64,000 nt of DNA from an uncultured Christensenella sp. (GTDB lineage Bacteria; Bacillota; Clostridia; Christensenellales; UBA3700), in the NCBI GenBank assembly GCA_949287655.1, contig CASEHD010000015.1, forward strand, positions 1-64,000, read 5' to 3'. The notes below the pieces were generated by a model. The model saw nothing but the letters and a program-made list of their open reading frames with translations. It was not told where the DNA came from and did not search any database. Below are positions 1 to 11,457 of the stretch, piece after piece. A program made the translations under genes and the position numbers. Position 1 is the first letter of the stretch, and every line of letters begins with the position of its first letter.

Positions 1-18
1 TATCTCTCAAATTAAAAG

Positions 19-49
19 GAATGAGTCCTGTACAATACAGAACTCACTC
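19..49 (-). terminator. Terminator after the DUF1508 gene
   Basis: Two 14-nt arms (19–32 and 36–49) pair across a 3-nt loop with a few G-U pairs. On the minus strand the hairpin is followed by CTTTTAATTT, a loose T tract. It lies about 80 bases past the stop codon of the minus-strand gene at 129–1262. Confidence 0.6.
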
Positions 50-128
50 AAATACAATTTAATTAATTCTTTGTCCAACTTTTGGGGTTCACCTCATTTC
101 CGAGAGCTTTTATTCTTAACGTTTCGCC

Positions 129-1262
129 TTATTTGGTCTCAGTCGTATCGATCGTGGTGTCCTCGATGAAGTTCGCGCTGTTGGCGAATTTCTTGACAGA
201 TTCGATAGCGGATTCAGCCGCCGCTCTGGACTTGTAACCTTCGCCTACGCCGTACATCGTGCCGTCGACCTTGAAGATCTTGTAACGGAAGGTGCCGTTC
301 TTTTCTTCGTCTATTGCATAGGTGCCGTTGTTGATCGTGTTGCGGAAGCCGTCGACCTGCTTTGTCTTGGGTTTGATCTTGTAGTTTTCGCTTTCGTACA
401 GGATCTGACCGTTGTTGGCTTTAAGCTGGAATTTGTAAGGACGGATAGCGTTCTTGTTGTCCTTGATTATAACGTACTTGCCGTTGCTCGGTTCCGGAGC
501 TTCGCCGAAGAGCAGGGTAATATTGTTCTTGTCGCTTGCGGAGGAAGCTGATGCCGCAACGGGCGCCGCTACGGGCTCTGCCTTGGCAGCCGCGGGTTTT
601 CTGACAGGGGGCTGTCTCTTAACCGCGGGCGCAGGTTTTTTGACGGGAGGCTTAACGACCTTCTTGGGTTCTTCCGCAGGCTTTTCTTCGACTACGGGAG
701 CAGCTTCTACGGGTTTTTCTTCGACGACGGGCGCGGGTTCAACGGGTTTTTCCTCGACGACGGGCGCCTTTTCGACGGGCTTTTCTTCGACTATCGGTGC
801 AGCCTCTGCGGGTTTCTCCTCTGCGACGGGCGCGGGTTCTGCGGGTTTTTCCTCTTCAACCGGAGCCGCTTCTGCGACGGGAGTAGCCTCCGCCGGAGTT
901 TCTTCGGCTTTTTCAACCGTCTCGGTAGCTTCGGAATCGGTGCTCGCTTCGCTCAAAGCGACTTCTTCGGGTTCGCTTGCCGTATCTACAACGTCGGGAA
1001 CGACGCTGGGCTTAACTGGCTCTACGGGCTCGGACGGGCGGTCGGGTTTAGACGCGTCGTCGCCGACCGTAAGAACTATATCGGCTTTTTTCTTAGCTTT
1101 CTTATTACTGCTTTTTGAAATGATAACGATGAGGATGATGCAGACGATGACGATTGCCAGGGTGATTGCAAGGATCATCCACATAGTGAGACCGCCAACG
1201 ACGTTCTGGGTCAGGAAAGACATAAAGTCTGCCGCGGCGATCGTATTGATGAGATTATTCAT
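129..1262 (-). CDS. Membrane-anchored DUF1508 (YegP-type) protein with Pro/Glu/Ala repeats
   Basis: A 377-residue protein of unknown function. One transmembrane segment lies at about residues 26–49, followed by a basic KKAKKK patch, which suggests a cytoplasmic C-terminus. Residues about 130–200 carry five to six 11-residue repeats of the type EEKPVEPAPVV, then a Lys/Pro-rich linker. The C-terminal ~100 residues match the DUF1508 fold: KYVIIKDNKNAIRPYKFQLK, an NGQILYESE motif and YKSRAAAESAIESVKK. DUF1508 is usually a small stand-alone tandem domain, so fusion to a membrane anchor through a repeat linker is less common. The start is supported by a strong SD on the minus strand (GGGAGAAGG, complement of 1270–1278). 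Family assignment is confident; function is unknown. Confidence 0.85.
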   Translation of the reverse strand: MNNLINTIAAADFMSFLTQNVVGGLTMWMILAITLAIVIVCIILIVIISKSSNKKAKKKADIVLTVGDDASKPDRPSEPVEPVKPSVVPDVVDTASEPEEVALSEASTDSEATETVEKAEETPAEATPVAEAAPVEEEKPAEPAPVAEEKPAEAAPIVEEKPVEKAPVVEEKPVEPAPVVEEKPVEAAPVVEEKPAEEPKKVVKPPVKKPAPAVKRQPPVRKPAAAKAEPVAAPVAASASSASDKNNITLLFGEAPEPSNGKYVIIKDNKNAIRPYKFQLKANNGQILYESENYKIKPKTKQVDGFRNTINNGTYAIDEEKNGTFRYKIFKVDGTMYGVGEGYKSRAAAESAIESVKKFANSANFIEDTTIDTTETK

Positions 1263-1452
1263 ATATGTACCTTCTCCCTTTTTTGGTATATTATAAATAT
1301 ATCACAGTATCGCGCGCTTGTAAAGACAAAAAGTTTAAAATTTTGTGTTTGAATATATATTTTTTAAGTCTCCGATCTACAAATTACGAGCTTTTATGAG
1401 TAAAAAAGTTGTAAAATGAACGGACAGACAAGACAAATTTTTTCAAAACTTA

Positions 1453-1481
1453 TTGCAAGTTGAGTTAAATCGGTATATCAT
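1453..1481 (+). promoter_or_regulatory. Sigma-A-type promoter for sua5-ywlE
   Basis: TTGCAA at 1453–1458, a 17-bp spacer and TATCAT at 1476–1481. Predicted start of transcription is near 1488, about 25 bases before the start codon. Confidence 0.6.
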
Positions 1482-1512
1482 AAATTAAGCAGCAGCAAAA
1501 GAGGAGGGTCGT

Positions 1513-2499
1513 ATGCGGACGCTTGTTCTGAAAGGTAAAGAGGCGATAAAAAAAGGCGCAGAGCTTATAGCTTTGGGCGAAGTCGTCGCGTTTCCTACAG
1601 AGACGGTCTACGGACTGGGCGCGGACGCGTTCAACGAAGAGGCGGTAAAAAAGATATTCGCCGCAAAGGGCAGACCTTCGGACAATCCTCTTATCGTGCA
1701 TATCGCGGACATCTCCGGTCTGGAAAAGCTGACGGAGGAGGTCTCAGAAGGGGCGAAGGCGGTCATGTCGGCATTTATGCCGGGGCCGATAACGGTGATA
1801 ATGAAAAGAAGCAAAAAGGTGCCCCTCAGTGTGACGGCAGGTCTCGAAACGGTCGGGATAAGGATGCCTTCGCATCCTGTAGCAAGAGAATTCATAAAGG
1901 CGTGCGGCACCCCGATCGCGGCGCCGAGCGCGAACAGATCGACGCATATCAGCCCGACAAGCGCTGAACACGTATTTGAGGATATGGACGGCAGAGTGCC
2001 GCTGATAATTGACGGAGGAGACTGCGAAGTCGGCATAGAATCGACGATAATAGATATGTCGACCGGCGTGCCGACGATTTTGAGACCCGGCGCGATAACC
2101 GCGGAAATGCTGGCAAAGATATTGGGAGCGGTAAAGACTTTCAGTGGCAAAGTAGTGGTCGCGAAGGCTCCCGGAATGAAATACAAACACTACGCGCCGT
2201 CCTGCGAAACGGTCGTCGCGACAGACGTCGACAGCGCCGCACAAGCTTACGACGATGCGGCGGAAAAAGGTCTTGTACCGGTGATAATCGCGAGAAGCTC
2301 CACGGCGGCAAAGCTGGGAGGGAGAACGCATATCGACGTCGGGGATACGGACGCCGATGTCTGCCGCAACATCTACGCGGCGCTCCACAGGGCGGAAAAG
2401 ATAGCAGGGTTCATTATCTGTGAACATTTCGGGGAAAAAGGCGTATGCGGCTCCGTTATGAACAGGGTGATGAAATCGGCGGGAGGTAAGACGGTATGA
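1513..2499 (+). CDS. sua5: Threonylcarbamoyl-AMP synthase (Sua5/YwlC)
   Basis: Makes threonylcarbamoyl-AMP from threonine, bicarbonate and ATP, the first step in t6A modification of ANN-decoding tRNAs. At 328 residues it is the two-domain Sua5 form: an N-terminal YrdC-like domain (about 1–200) with FPTETVYGLGADA, KGRPSDNPLIVHI and SANRSTHISPTSAEHV, then a C-terminal Sua5 domain beginning near the linker PGMKYKHYAP. The start codon follows a very strong SD (GAGGAGGG) with good spacing. The stop overlaps the next start by 4 bases (ATGA), so the two genes should be translationally coupled. The order sua5–ywlE–rpiB matches the Bacillus ywl cluster. Confidence 0.95.
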   Translation: MRTLVLKGKEAIKKGAELIALGEVVAFPTETVYGLGADAFNEEAVKKIFAAKGRPSDNPLIVHIADISGLEKLTEEVSEGAKAVMSAFMPGPITVIMKRSKKVPLSVTAGLETVGIRMPSHPVAREFIKACGTPIAAPSANRSTHISPTSAEHVFEDMDGRVPLIIDGGDCEVGIESTIIDMSTGVPTILRPGAITAEMLAKILGAVKTFSGKVVVAKAPGMKYKHYAPSCETVVATDVDSAAQAYDDAAEKGLVPVIIARSSTAAKLGGRTHIDVGDTDADVCRNIYAALHRAEKIAGFIICEHFGEKGVCGSVMNRVMKSAGGKTV

Positions 2500-2948
2500 A
2501 GATATTGTTCGTATGCACGGGAAACACCTGCCGGTCGCCGCTCGCTCAGGCGATAACTCAGAAGGCTCTCGACAACGAAAAAATAGAAGCGGAGTGCGAA
2601 AGCGCCGGACTTTTTTGCGGTTACGGAGAAGAAGTATCCGAAAATTCGCGTAAGATAATTCAGGAAAGGGGAATATTTTATACGCACCAGTCCAGACCCG
2701 TGACCCAGCCCCTTCTGGATTCGAGCGACCTGGTCATATGCATGACTTCCTCGCACAAAGCAGCGCTCGCGCCTTACGTGCCGGCAGAAAAGCTGTTCGA
2801 GGCAAAAGACCTTACGGGAGAGGAGATAGACGACCCGTACGGCAAAGATATTGAAGCTTACAGAACGTGCGCGGCGAAGCTGGACAAGCTGGCAAACGCC
2901 GTCGTCGAAAGGGTGAAAAATAGCGGATCGGGCGATAAAAACGCTTAA
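2496..2948 (+). CDS. ywlE: Low-molecular-weight protein phosphatase, YwlE-type (likely protein arginine phosphatase)
   Basis: A 150-residue member of the LMW-PTP family. The active-site loop is CTGNTCRS at residues 7–14 (nucleophile Cys7, Arg13) and the general acid is in DDPYG. Tyrosine-specific members usually carry Ile at position 11; here it is Thr11, the residue that distinguishes Bacillus YwlE, a protein arginine phosphatase. I infer that this enzyme removes phosphate from arginine (the McsB mark), but no mcsB is in the window. It overlaps sua5 by 4 bases. A hairpin with a short T tract follows the stop. Confidence 0.85.
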   Translation: MKILFVCTGNTCRSPLAQAITQKALDNEKIEAECESAGLFCGYGEEVSENSRKIIQERGIFYTHQSRPVTQPLLDSSDLVICMTSSHKAALAPYVPAEKLFEAKDLTGEEIDDPYGKDIEAYRTCAAKLDKLANAVVERVKNSGSGDKNA

Positions 2949-2956
2949 AACGGTGC

Positions 2957-2980
2957 AAAACGCGCCCGGGCAGCGTTTTT
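2957..2980 (+). terminator. Short terminator after ywlE
   Basis: A 7-bp stem AAAACGC/GCGTTTT around a 9-nt loop, followed directly by a T5 run. It is weak, but sits just after the stop and ahead of a new promoter. Confidence 0.5.
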
Positions 2981-3007
2981 GAGCAGGCTTTTTAAAAAAA
3001 TCCGTTC

Positions 3008-3036
3008 TTTACAACAGAAAAGAACTGTGATAGAAT
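3008..3036 (+). promoter_or_regulatory. Promoter of the rpiB–V-ATPase operon, with a structured leader
   Basis: TTTACA at 3008–3013, a 17-bp spacer and TAGAAT at 3031–3036. Transcription would start near 3043, leaving a leader of about 100 nt before rpiB. The leader contains an imperfect hairpin at 3060–3093 (outer arms ATATGC/GCATAT, inner ACTTT/AAAGT). I do not recognise a known riboswitch in it. Confidence 0.65.
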
Positions 3037-3141
3037 AAATACGATCGGGCAACAAACGAATATGCCGGACTTTTAAAGTCGGAAAGAGCATATAAAACAG
3101 GTCACATAAATGTCCGTCCGAAAAAACGAGAGGTAAGATAT

Positions 3142-3591
3142 ATGAAAATCGCGATAGGTTGCGACCACGGCGGGATAACTCTCAAACCCGCGGTGATAGG
3201 GGTCCTCGAAAGCAGAGGAATAGAGGTCGAGGATTTCGGTTGTTACGACGAAAACAGCGTGGATTATCCCGACTATGCGCTTAAAGTTGCAGAAGCCGTT
3301 TCGCGCGGCGAGTGCGACAAGGGCATAGTCCTTTGCGGGACCGGCATAGGTATTTCGATAGCCGCGAACAAGGTCAAGGGGATAAGGGCGGGCGTCGCGC
3401 ACGACGAATTCACCGCAGAGATGATCTCCGCGCACAACAACGCGAACGTACTCGCGATGGGCGGCAGGATAATTTCTCCCGAAAAGGCGGCGAAGATGAC
3501 CGCGATATGGCTGGACACCCCTTTCCAGGGTGGCAGGCACGCAAACAGAGTCGCAAAGATCGCGGCGATAGAAGACAAATATTTCAAATAA
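3142..3591 (+). CDS. rpiB: Ribose-5-phosphate isomerase B
   Basis: Interconverts ribose 5-phosphate and ribulose 5-phosphate in the pentose phosphate pathway. At 149 residues it has the usual RpiB length. Visible signatures are GCDHGGITLK near the N-terminus, the catalytic-cysteine stretch VLCGTGIGISIAANK and AHNNANVLAMGGR. The start follows the SD GAGAGGTAAG. The gap to the first V-ATPase gene is only 8 bases, so it is probably the first gene of that operon. Some RpiB relatives isomerise allose 6-phosphate or galactose 6-phosphate; neighbours give no reason to prefer those. Confidence 0.93.
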   Translation: MKIAIGCDHGGITLKPAVIGVLESRGIEVEDFGCYDENSVDYPDYALKVAEAVSRGECDKGIVLCGTGIGISIAANKVKGIRAGVAHDEFTAEMISAHNNANVLAMGGRIISPEKAAKMTAIWLDTPFQGGRHANRVAKIAAIEDKYFK

Positions 3592-3599
3592 GGTGAAAA

Positions 3600-3912
3600 A
3601 TGGTCCGGGAAGTAATCGACAGCATCGTGCAGGCTGAAAATCAAGCCGAAATAATCGTCAAAGAGGCTAACGCAGCCGCGAAAGAAGCGGTCGTAAAGGC
3701 AAACTCCGACGCGGAAGAGACGATCACCGCAGCTAAGGAAAAGGCTAAGGAAGCCGCGAAGAAAAACCTTGAAAAGGCAGCGAAAAAAGCCGGCGAAAAC
3801 TATGAGGCGGCAATCGCGGAAAACGACAAGAACATTGAGGCGCTGACCAAAAAGGCGCAGAAGAACCTCGACAAGGCGGCTGATGTCGTCATCGGGAGGC
3901 TGAAAGAGAAAT

Positions 3913-3926
<14 letters not shown>
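3600..3926 (+). CDS. ntpF: V-type ATPase peripheral-stalk subunit (G/H type)
   Basis: A 108-residue, almost entirely helical protein rich in Ala, Lys and Glu, predicted to form a coiled coil throughout (for example KEANAAAKEAVVKANSDAEE). This composition and its position as first gene of the V-ATPase cluster match the peripheral-stalk subunit called NtpF in Enterococcus hirae and G or H elsewhere. It would pair with subunit E to form the stator. Sequence alone is low-complexity, so the assignment rests mainly on context. It overlaps the subunit I gene by 14 bases. Confidence 0.8.
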
Positions 3927-6377
<2,451 letters not shown>

Positions 6378-6384
6378 TCGGCGT

Positions 6385-6966
6385 ATGAACGGCAAGCAGG
6401 CAATAATCGACAAGATCATAGGCGACGCGAACGCAAGAGCCGCACAGATCGCGGAAGAAGCCAAAGCGAAGACGGGCGCTATCGCGGAAAAGGCTGAAAA
6501 AGCCGCCGCGGATATCATAGCGGAAGGCGAGGCGAAGAAAAAAGCCGCTTTCGACATCGTGGTTGCAAATTCCGCGGTAGTTGCGAATCTTGACTGCAAG
6601 AAGGCGCTTCTGACCGCAAAGACAAACCTTATCGGCGGGGCTTTCGACCGCGCCGCGGAGACTTTGCGCGCGGATAAGAAAAAGTACCGCGACCTGGTAA
6701 GCAAAATGATCGCGTCCGCCGCCGAAGACGGAGACAAAGTGCGCGTAAGCGAGCTCGATAAGGACGTCCTCGATAAGGCGTTCATAGAGTCGGTCGCGAA
6801 AAAGTGCAGGATAAAACTCACTCCCGACAAGGAATACGCTCAGATAAAGGGCGGCGTGATACTCGTCGGCAAAAACTACGACAAGAACCTGTCGCTCGAC
6901 CTTGAATTGCAGACCCTCCGCGAAGAGTGCGAAGGCGAGGTCGCGAAAGTTCTGTTCGGGGAGTAA
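6385..6966 (+). CDS. ntpE: V-type ATPase subunit E (peripheral stalk)
   Basis: A 193-residue protein with an Ala/Lys/Glu-rich helical N-terminal half (about 1–80, coiled coil) and a mixed globular C-terminal half ending in LREECEGEVAKVLFGE, the usual layout of subunit E. It should pair with the small coiled-coil stalk subunit and attach to the A3B3 head. The gene starts 8 bases after ntpK and ends 6 bases before ntpC. Assignment is from family features plus operon position. Confidence 0.9.
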   Translation: MNGKQAIIDKIIGDANARAAQIAEEAKAKTGAIAEKAEKAAADIIAEGEAKKKAAFDIVVANSAVVANLDCKKALLTAKTNLIGGAFDRAAETLRADKKKYRDLVSKMIASAAEDGDKVRVSELDKDVLDKAFIESVAKKCRIKLTPDKEYAQIKGGVILVGKNYDKNLSLDLELQTLREECEGEVAKVLFGE

Positions 6967-6972
6967 CAGCGT

Positions 6973-7968
6973 ATGGCAAACCAATCGCCCGTATATTCCA
7001 ACGCTCGCGTAAGGGTTATGGAGAACACCTTTCTCAATCAGGAGAAATTCAACAGACTCGTTTACAGCGAAAGCGTGGACGAGGCCATTAGGGTGCTTCT
7101 GGAATCTAATTACGGCGGCGGTACCATTGCCGAAAACGGGGATTACGAAAGGATACTGCGCGCGGAAGAGGATAAGGTCAGCGCGTTTATGGCTGAGTCG
7201 ATGCCGGCAGACTGCGGCATGGAAAGCTTCCTTATGAAACAGGACTACCACAACGCCAAGGCGCTGACGAAAGCCAAATATATGCGCTTGGAGGACGCCG
7301 ATTTTATGCTCGCGCCCGAAGGAACCGTCGGAATATCGCTGCTCAAAGAGTGCGTCAACGCGGACACCTATACCGGGCTGCCCGCGCTTATGGCAAAGGC
7401 TGTGAGCGATATAGACCTCGCCCGCGCAAACGGAGACAAGAGTCCCAGGACGATAGACGTCACGCTGGACAAAGCGTGTTACGCGGACATTCTCAGGGTA
7501 GCTAAGGCGGGAAAGCAGAAGACGGTGATAAGTTACTGGACCGCATGCGTCGACTTTGCGAACATAACGACGTTTATCCGCTCCCGCAAAGAGGGCGAAG
7601 AGCTCAGGAATTTCCGCAAAGCGTTCATTGAGGGCGGAGAGATACCCCTTTCGACTTACGAATCCGTATACGACGGCAGCGACGAAGCGGTCGCGGAAAA
7701 GTTCAGATACACGTCGTACGGCAAGATAGTCTACGAGGCGTTTTCAGGCGAAGAGAACGCTATGGTCGCTTTCGAGAGGGCGCAGGACAACTACCTTCTC
7801 GACATATTCAAAAGAGACCGCACCGATATCTTCTCGATAAGTCCGCTCGCGGGGTTTTTCGTCGCAAAAAAACAGGAAATCAAGGTCGTGAGAATGATCC
7901 TTATGTGCGTTAAGAATCACGTCGACACGACGCAAATAAAAGCAAGATTGAGGGATTATTATGCGTGA
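6973..7968 (+). CDS. ntpC: V-type ATPase subunit C (central-stalk cap, d-subunit equivalent)
   Basis: A 331-residue, largely helical protein, the normal length for subunit C, which caps the rotor ring and holds the central shaft (D and F). Typical segments are the N-terminal YSNARVRVMENTFLNQEKFN and a C-terminal EIKVVRMILMCVKN followed by KARLRDYYA. It overlaps the subunit F gene by 8 bases, with the F start upstream of the C stop. Nothing unusual was noted. Confidence 0.92.
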   Translation: MANQSPVYSNARVRVMENTFLNQEKFNRLVYSESVDEAIRVLLESNYGGGTIAENGDYERILRAEEDKVSAFMAESMPADCGMESFLMKQDYHNAKALTKAKYMRLEDADFMLAPEGTVGISLLKECVNADTYTGLPALMAKAVSDIDLARANGDKSPRTIDVTLDKACYADILRVAKAGKQKTVISYWTACVDFANITTFIRSRKEGEELRNFRKAFIEGGEIPLSTYESVYDGSDEAVAEKFRYTSYGKIVYEAFSGEENAMVAFERAQDNYLLDIFKRDRTDIFSISPLAGFFVAKKQEIKVVRMILMCVKNHVDTTQIKARLRDYYA

Positions 7969-8287
7969 GGGTAAAATAGCCGTAATCGGAGACAGAGATC
8001 TGATACTCGCGTTCAAGGCTATCGGCATGGAGGTGTTCGCCGCCACAGATACCGAACAGTGCGAAAATCTGATAAAGAAACTGGCGAAAACTCACGCGGT
8101 CATATTTATCACCGAAGACTACGCGAAGGCGTGCGAGCACGTGACAGAAAGATATAAGAGCACCGCATATCCCGCTATCGTGCCCATTCCGTCGGGCTCC
8201 GGCAGCACCGGTTACGGTATGGAAAACATTAAAAAAGATGTCGAAAAGGCAGTCGGCACGGATATATTGTTTAATAAGGAAGACTGA
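7961..8287 (+). CDS. ntpG: V-type ATPase subunit F (central shaft; NtpG of E. hirae)
   Basis: A 108-residue Rossmann-like protein with the family start [20 protein letters not shown], the middle [12 protein letters not shown] and the late [10 protein letters not shown]. It binds subunit D in the rotating central shaft. The gene overlaps ntpC by 8 bases and ends 2 bases before ntpA. E. hirae calls this subunit NtpG, which should not be confused with the G-type stalk at the start of this operon. Confidence 0.93.
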   Translation: MREGKIAVIGDRDLILAFKAIGMEVFAATDTEQCENLIKKLAKTHAVIFITEDYAKACEHVTERYKSTAYPAIVPIPSGSGSTGYGMENIKKDVEKAVGTDILFNKED

Positions 8288-8289
8288 TT

Positions 8290-10050
8290 ATGCAAGAAAC
8301 AGGAAAGATCGTTAAGGTCGCAGGACCTCTGATAGTCGCGGAAGGACTGAAAAACTGCAAGATGTTCGACGTCGTCAGAGTCAGCGATAAGAATCTGATC
8401 GGCGAGATCATCGAACTGAGAGGGGACAGAGCGTCCATTCAGGTCTACGAGGAGACGGGCGGTCTGGGCACTGGCGAGGACGTCGTGTCCACCAACGAAC
8501 CGCTTTCGGTAGAACTCGGTCCCGGTATCATCGAGGGTATTTACGACGGTATTCAAAGACCTCTGAACAAACTCGTCGAAGCTACGGGCGACCGTATCGC
8601 AAGGGGCGTCAGTATGTCCGCGCTCGACAGAGAAAAGAAATGGAAATTCGTTCCCAAGGTGGCAAAAGGAGACAAGGTCGCCGCGGGAGACATTATAGGT
8701 ACGGTGCAGGAAAACAAGGTCGTCGAACACCGCATCATGGTGCCGTTCGGCGTTGAAGGCACCGTATCCAAAATTCAGGAAGGGGAATTCACGATCGACG
8801 ATGTCGTCTGCGTTGTAAAGACGGATAAAGGCGACAAAAAGCTTACTATGACCCAGAAATGGCCGGTCAGAAAGGGCAGACCCTATAAGACGAAAATGTC
8901 GCCCGTGACCCCGCTCGTAACAGGTCAGAGAGTAATAGATACCTTCTTTCCGGTCGCAAAGGGCGGCGCGGCTTGTATCCCCGGACCTTTCGGCAGCGGC
9001 AAAACGGTCGTTCAGCATCAGCTCGCCAAGTGGGCGGACGCGGATATAATCGTATACGTCGGCTGCGGCGAACGCGGCAACGAGATGACGGACGTTCTCA
9101 ACGAATTCCCTGAACTCGTCGACCCGACCACGGGCGAGCCGCTTATGAAGCGCACCGTGCTTATCGCAAACACCTCGGATATGCCTGTCGCGGCGCGCGA
9201 AGCGTCTATCTATACGGGCATCACCATTGCGGAATATTTCCGCGATATGGGCTATAACGTGGCTATAATGGCGGACTCGTCGTCGCGCTGGGCGGAAGCG
9301 CTCCGCGAGATGTCGGGACGTCTCGAAGAAATGCCGGGCGAAGAAGGTTACCCCGCTTACCTTTCTTCCCGTCTTGCCGAATATTACGAAAGAGCGGGCA
9401 TTGTCAAGACCCTCGGCTCTGACGACAGAACGGGCTCGATCACCGCGATATCGGCGGTATCGCCCCCGGGCGGCGACCTTTCGGAACCCGTCTCTCAGGC
9501 GACGCTGCGTATAGTCAAGGTCTTCTGGGGGCTCAGCGCTTCGCTGGCGTACAGAAGGCATTTTCCGGCGATCGACTGGATCCAGTCCTATTCGCTTTAC
9601 GGCGACAGCATGGGCGAATGGTATAAGGAAAACGTAGACCCGGAGTGGGAAGAAAATCGCGCGAAGGCGCTCAGAATATTGCAGGAAGAGGCGCAGCTCG
9701 AAGAGATAGTCAGACTGGTCGGTATGGACGCGCTGTCTTACAGCGACCGCCTTACGATGGAGACCGCAAAGTCTCTGCGCGAGGACTACCTGCACCAGGA
9801 CGCGTTCCACGAGGTAGACACTTACGCAAGTCTGAAAAAACAGTTTATGATGTTGAAGCTGATACTCGAATGCGACAAATACAGCCGCGAGGCGCTCGCG
9901 AAAGACGCGGACCTCGACGACATACTCAAAATCGGCGCGCGCGAGATGATAGGCAGAGTAAAATATATCCCTGAATCCGAACTTGTCAGGATAGAGCAGG
10001 TCGGCAAACAGATGAGACAGCAGCTTAGCTCGCTGTCCTCGCAGGAATAA
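8290..10050 (+). CDS. ntpA: V-type ATPase catalytic subunit A
   Basis: The 586-residue catalytic subunit that hydrolyses or makes ATP. The P-loop [11 protein letters not shown] and the following PEDGE-like region are present, together with the A-subunit-specific bulge domain (about residues 110–200) and the signatures [15 protein letters not shown] and [21 protein letters not shown]. The length is normal for bacterial A subunits, with no intein. It starts 2 bases after the F gene and 10 bases before ntpB. With ntpB it forms the A3B3 head. Confidence 0.98.
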   Translation: MQETGKIVKVAGPLIVAEGLKNCKMFDVVRVSDKNLIGEIIELRGDRASIQVYEETGGLGTGEDVVSTNEPLSVELGPGIIEGIYDGIQRPLNKLVEATGDRIARGVSMSALDREKKWKFVPKVAKGDKVAAGDIIGTVQENKVVEHRIMVPFGVEGTVSKIQEGEFTIDDVVCVVKTDKGDKKLTMTQKWPVRKGRPYKTKMSPVTPLVTGQRVIDTFFPVAKGGAACIPGPFGSGKTVVQHQLAKWADADIIVYVGCGERGNEMTDVLNEFPELVDPTTGEPLMKRTVLIANTSDMPVAAREASIYTGITIAEYFRDMGYNVAIMADSSSRWAEALREMSGRLEEMPGEEGYPAYLSSRLAEYYERAGIVKTLGSDDRTGSITAISAVSPPGGDLSEPVSQATLRIVKVFWGLSASLAYRRHFPAIDWIQSYSLYGDSMGEWYKENVDPEWEENRAKALRILQEEAQLEEIVRLVGMDALSYSDRLTMETAKSLREDYLHQDAFHEVDTYASLKKQFMMLKLILECDKYSREALAKDADLDDILKIGAREMIGRVKYIPESELVRIEQVGKQMRQQLSSLSSQE

Positions 10051-10060
10051 GGGGGAGAAT

Positions 10061-11455
10061 ATGCTTAAAGAATATAAATCAATAAAAGAAATAGTCGGAC
10101 CGCTGATGTTGGTCAGCGGCGTAGAGGGCGTCAAGTACGACGAACTCGTCGAAATAAGCGGACAGGACGGCAGCGTCCGCCGCGGAAAGGTGCTCGAAGT
10201 CAACGGCGACAACGCGCTCGTTCAGCTGTTCGAAGGCTCGCAGGGTATACAGATGTCCACTTCGAAGGCGAGATTCCTCGGCAGAAGCCTTGAATTGGGC
10301 GTTTCCGAATATATGCTGGGCAGAGTTTTCGACGGGCTCGGCAATCCCAAGGACGGCGGAGCCGCGATAATTCCCGAAAAGAGGATAAGCATAAACGGTC
10401 AGCCGATAAACCCCGCCGCGCGCGATTACCCGGACGAATTCATACAGACGGGCGTTTCCGCGATCGACGGGCTCAACACTCTCGTAAGAGGTCAGAAACT
10501 GCCGGTGTTCTCTGCTTCCGGTCTGCCGCATGCTCAGCTTGCGGCGCAGATCGCGAGACAGGCGAAAGTCCTCGGCAAAGACAGCAAATTCGCGGTCGTG
10601 TTCGCAGCTATCGGCATTACCTACGAAGAAGCCGAATACTTTATGCAGGATTTCAGGCGAACCGGCGCTATCGAAAGAGCGGTAATGTTCGTCAACCTCG
10701 CCAACGACCCGGCAGTAGAGAGAATAGCGACACCCAGAATGGCGCTTACCGCGGCGGAATATCTCGCGTTCGAAAAGGACATGCACGTGCTCGTCATAAT
10801 GACGGATATCACCAACTACTGCGAAGCGCTCAGAGAGGTATCCGCAGCGCGTAAAGAGGTTCCCGGAAGACGCGGTTACCCGGGTTATCTGTACACCGAC
10901 CTCGCAACGATATACGAGAGAGCGGGCAGGATAAAAGGAAAAAACGGAAGCATCACGCAGATCCCCATTCTGACGATGCCGGAGGACGACAAGACCCACC
11001 CGATCCCCGACCTTACCGGATACATCACCGAGGGGCAGATAATCCTTTCGAGAGAACTTTACAAGAAGGGTATCAACCCGCCGATAGACGTTCTGCCGTC
11101 GCTTTCGCGTCTGAAAAACAAGGGCATCGGTAAGAATAAGACCAGAGAGGATCACCCCGACTCTATGAACCAGCTGTTCGCGGCGTACGCTCAGGGCAAG
11201 GAAGCGAAAGAGCTTTCCGCGATCCTCGGAGACGCGGCTCTTACCCCGGTAGACCGCAAATACGCGGAATTCGCGGAAGCGTTTGAGGAAAGATACGTCA
11301 ACCAGGGATTTAACGAGAACAGGTCGATAGAAGAGACCCTGCAAATAGGCTGGGAACTTCTGACGATATTGCCCAGAACGGAGATGAAGCGTATTTCAGA
11401 CAAGTACCTCGAACAGTATTACGATAAGATCAAGAAACCCGAAGCGGAAGAATAA
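10061..11455 (+). CDS. ntpB: V-type ATPase regulatory subunit B
   Basis: The 464-residue non-catalytic subunit of the A3B3 head. It has the family start [19 protein letters not shown], lacks a true P-loop ([18 protein letters not shown] replaces it), and carries the ATP-synthase alpha/beta signature near [20 protein letters not shown]. The start codon follows an SD of the type GGGGGAG. The gene is followed within 2 bases by ntpD. Confidence 0.98.
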   Translation: MLKEYKSIKEIVGPLMLVSGVEGVKYDELVEISGQDGSVRRGKVLEVNGDNALVQLFEGSQGIQMSTSKARFLGRSLELGVSEYMLGRVFDGLGNPKDGGAAIIPEKRISINGQPINPAARDYPDEFIQTGVSAIDGLNTLVRGQKLPVFSASGLPHAQLAAQIARQAKVLGKDSKFAVVFAAIGITYEEAEYFMQDFRRTGAIERAVMFVNLANDPAVERIATPRMALTAAEYLAFEKDMHVLVIMTDITNYCEALREVSAARKEVPGRRGYPGYLYTDLATIYERAGRIKGKNGSITQIPILTMPEDDKTHPIPDLTGYITEGQIILSRELYKKGINPPIDVLPSLSRLKNKGIGKNKTREDHPDSMNQLFAAYAQGKEAKELSAILGDAALTPVDRKYAEFAEAFEERYVNQGFNENRSIEETLQIGWELLTILPRTEMKRISDKYLEQYYDKIKKPEAEE

Positions 11456-11457
11456 TC

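Noticed and set aside
660-860. CRISPR-like or tandem DNA repeat array
   Set aside because: The 33-bp periodicity is in frame and encodes 11-residue protein repeats; there are no unique spacers.
454-1296. Long plus-strand frame opposite the DUF1508 gene
   Set aside because: It is the antisense of the Pro/Glu/Ala repeats; the Ser/Gly/Ala/Thr-rich product has no family likeness, and the minus-strand gene has SD, membrane helix and a known domain.
8212-10212. 666-codon minus-strand frame opposite ntpA
   Set aside because: Pure antisense artefact of the codon bias in ntpA; no SD, no domain, and ntpA is unmistakable.
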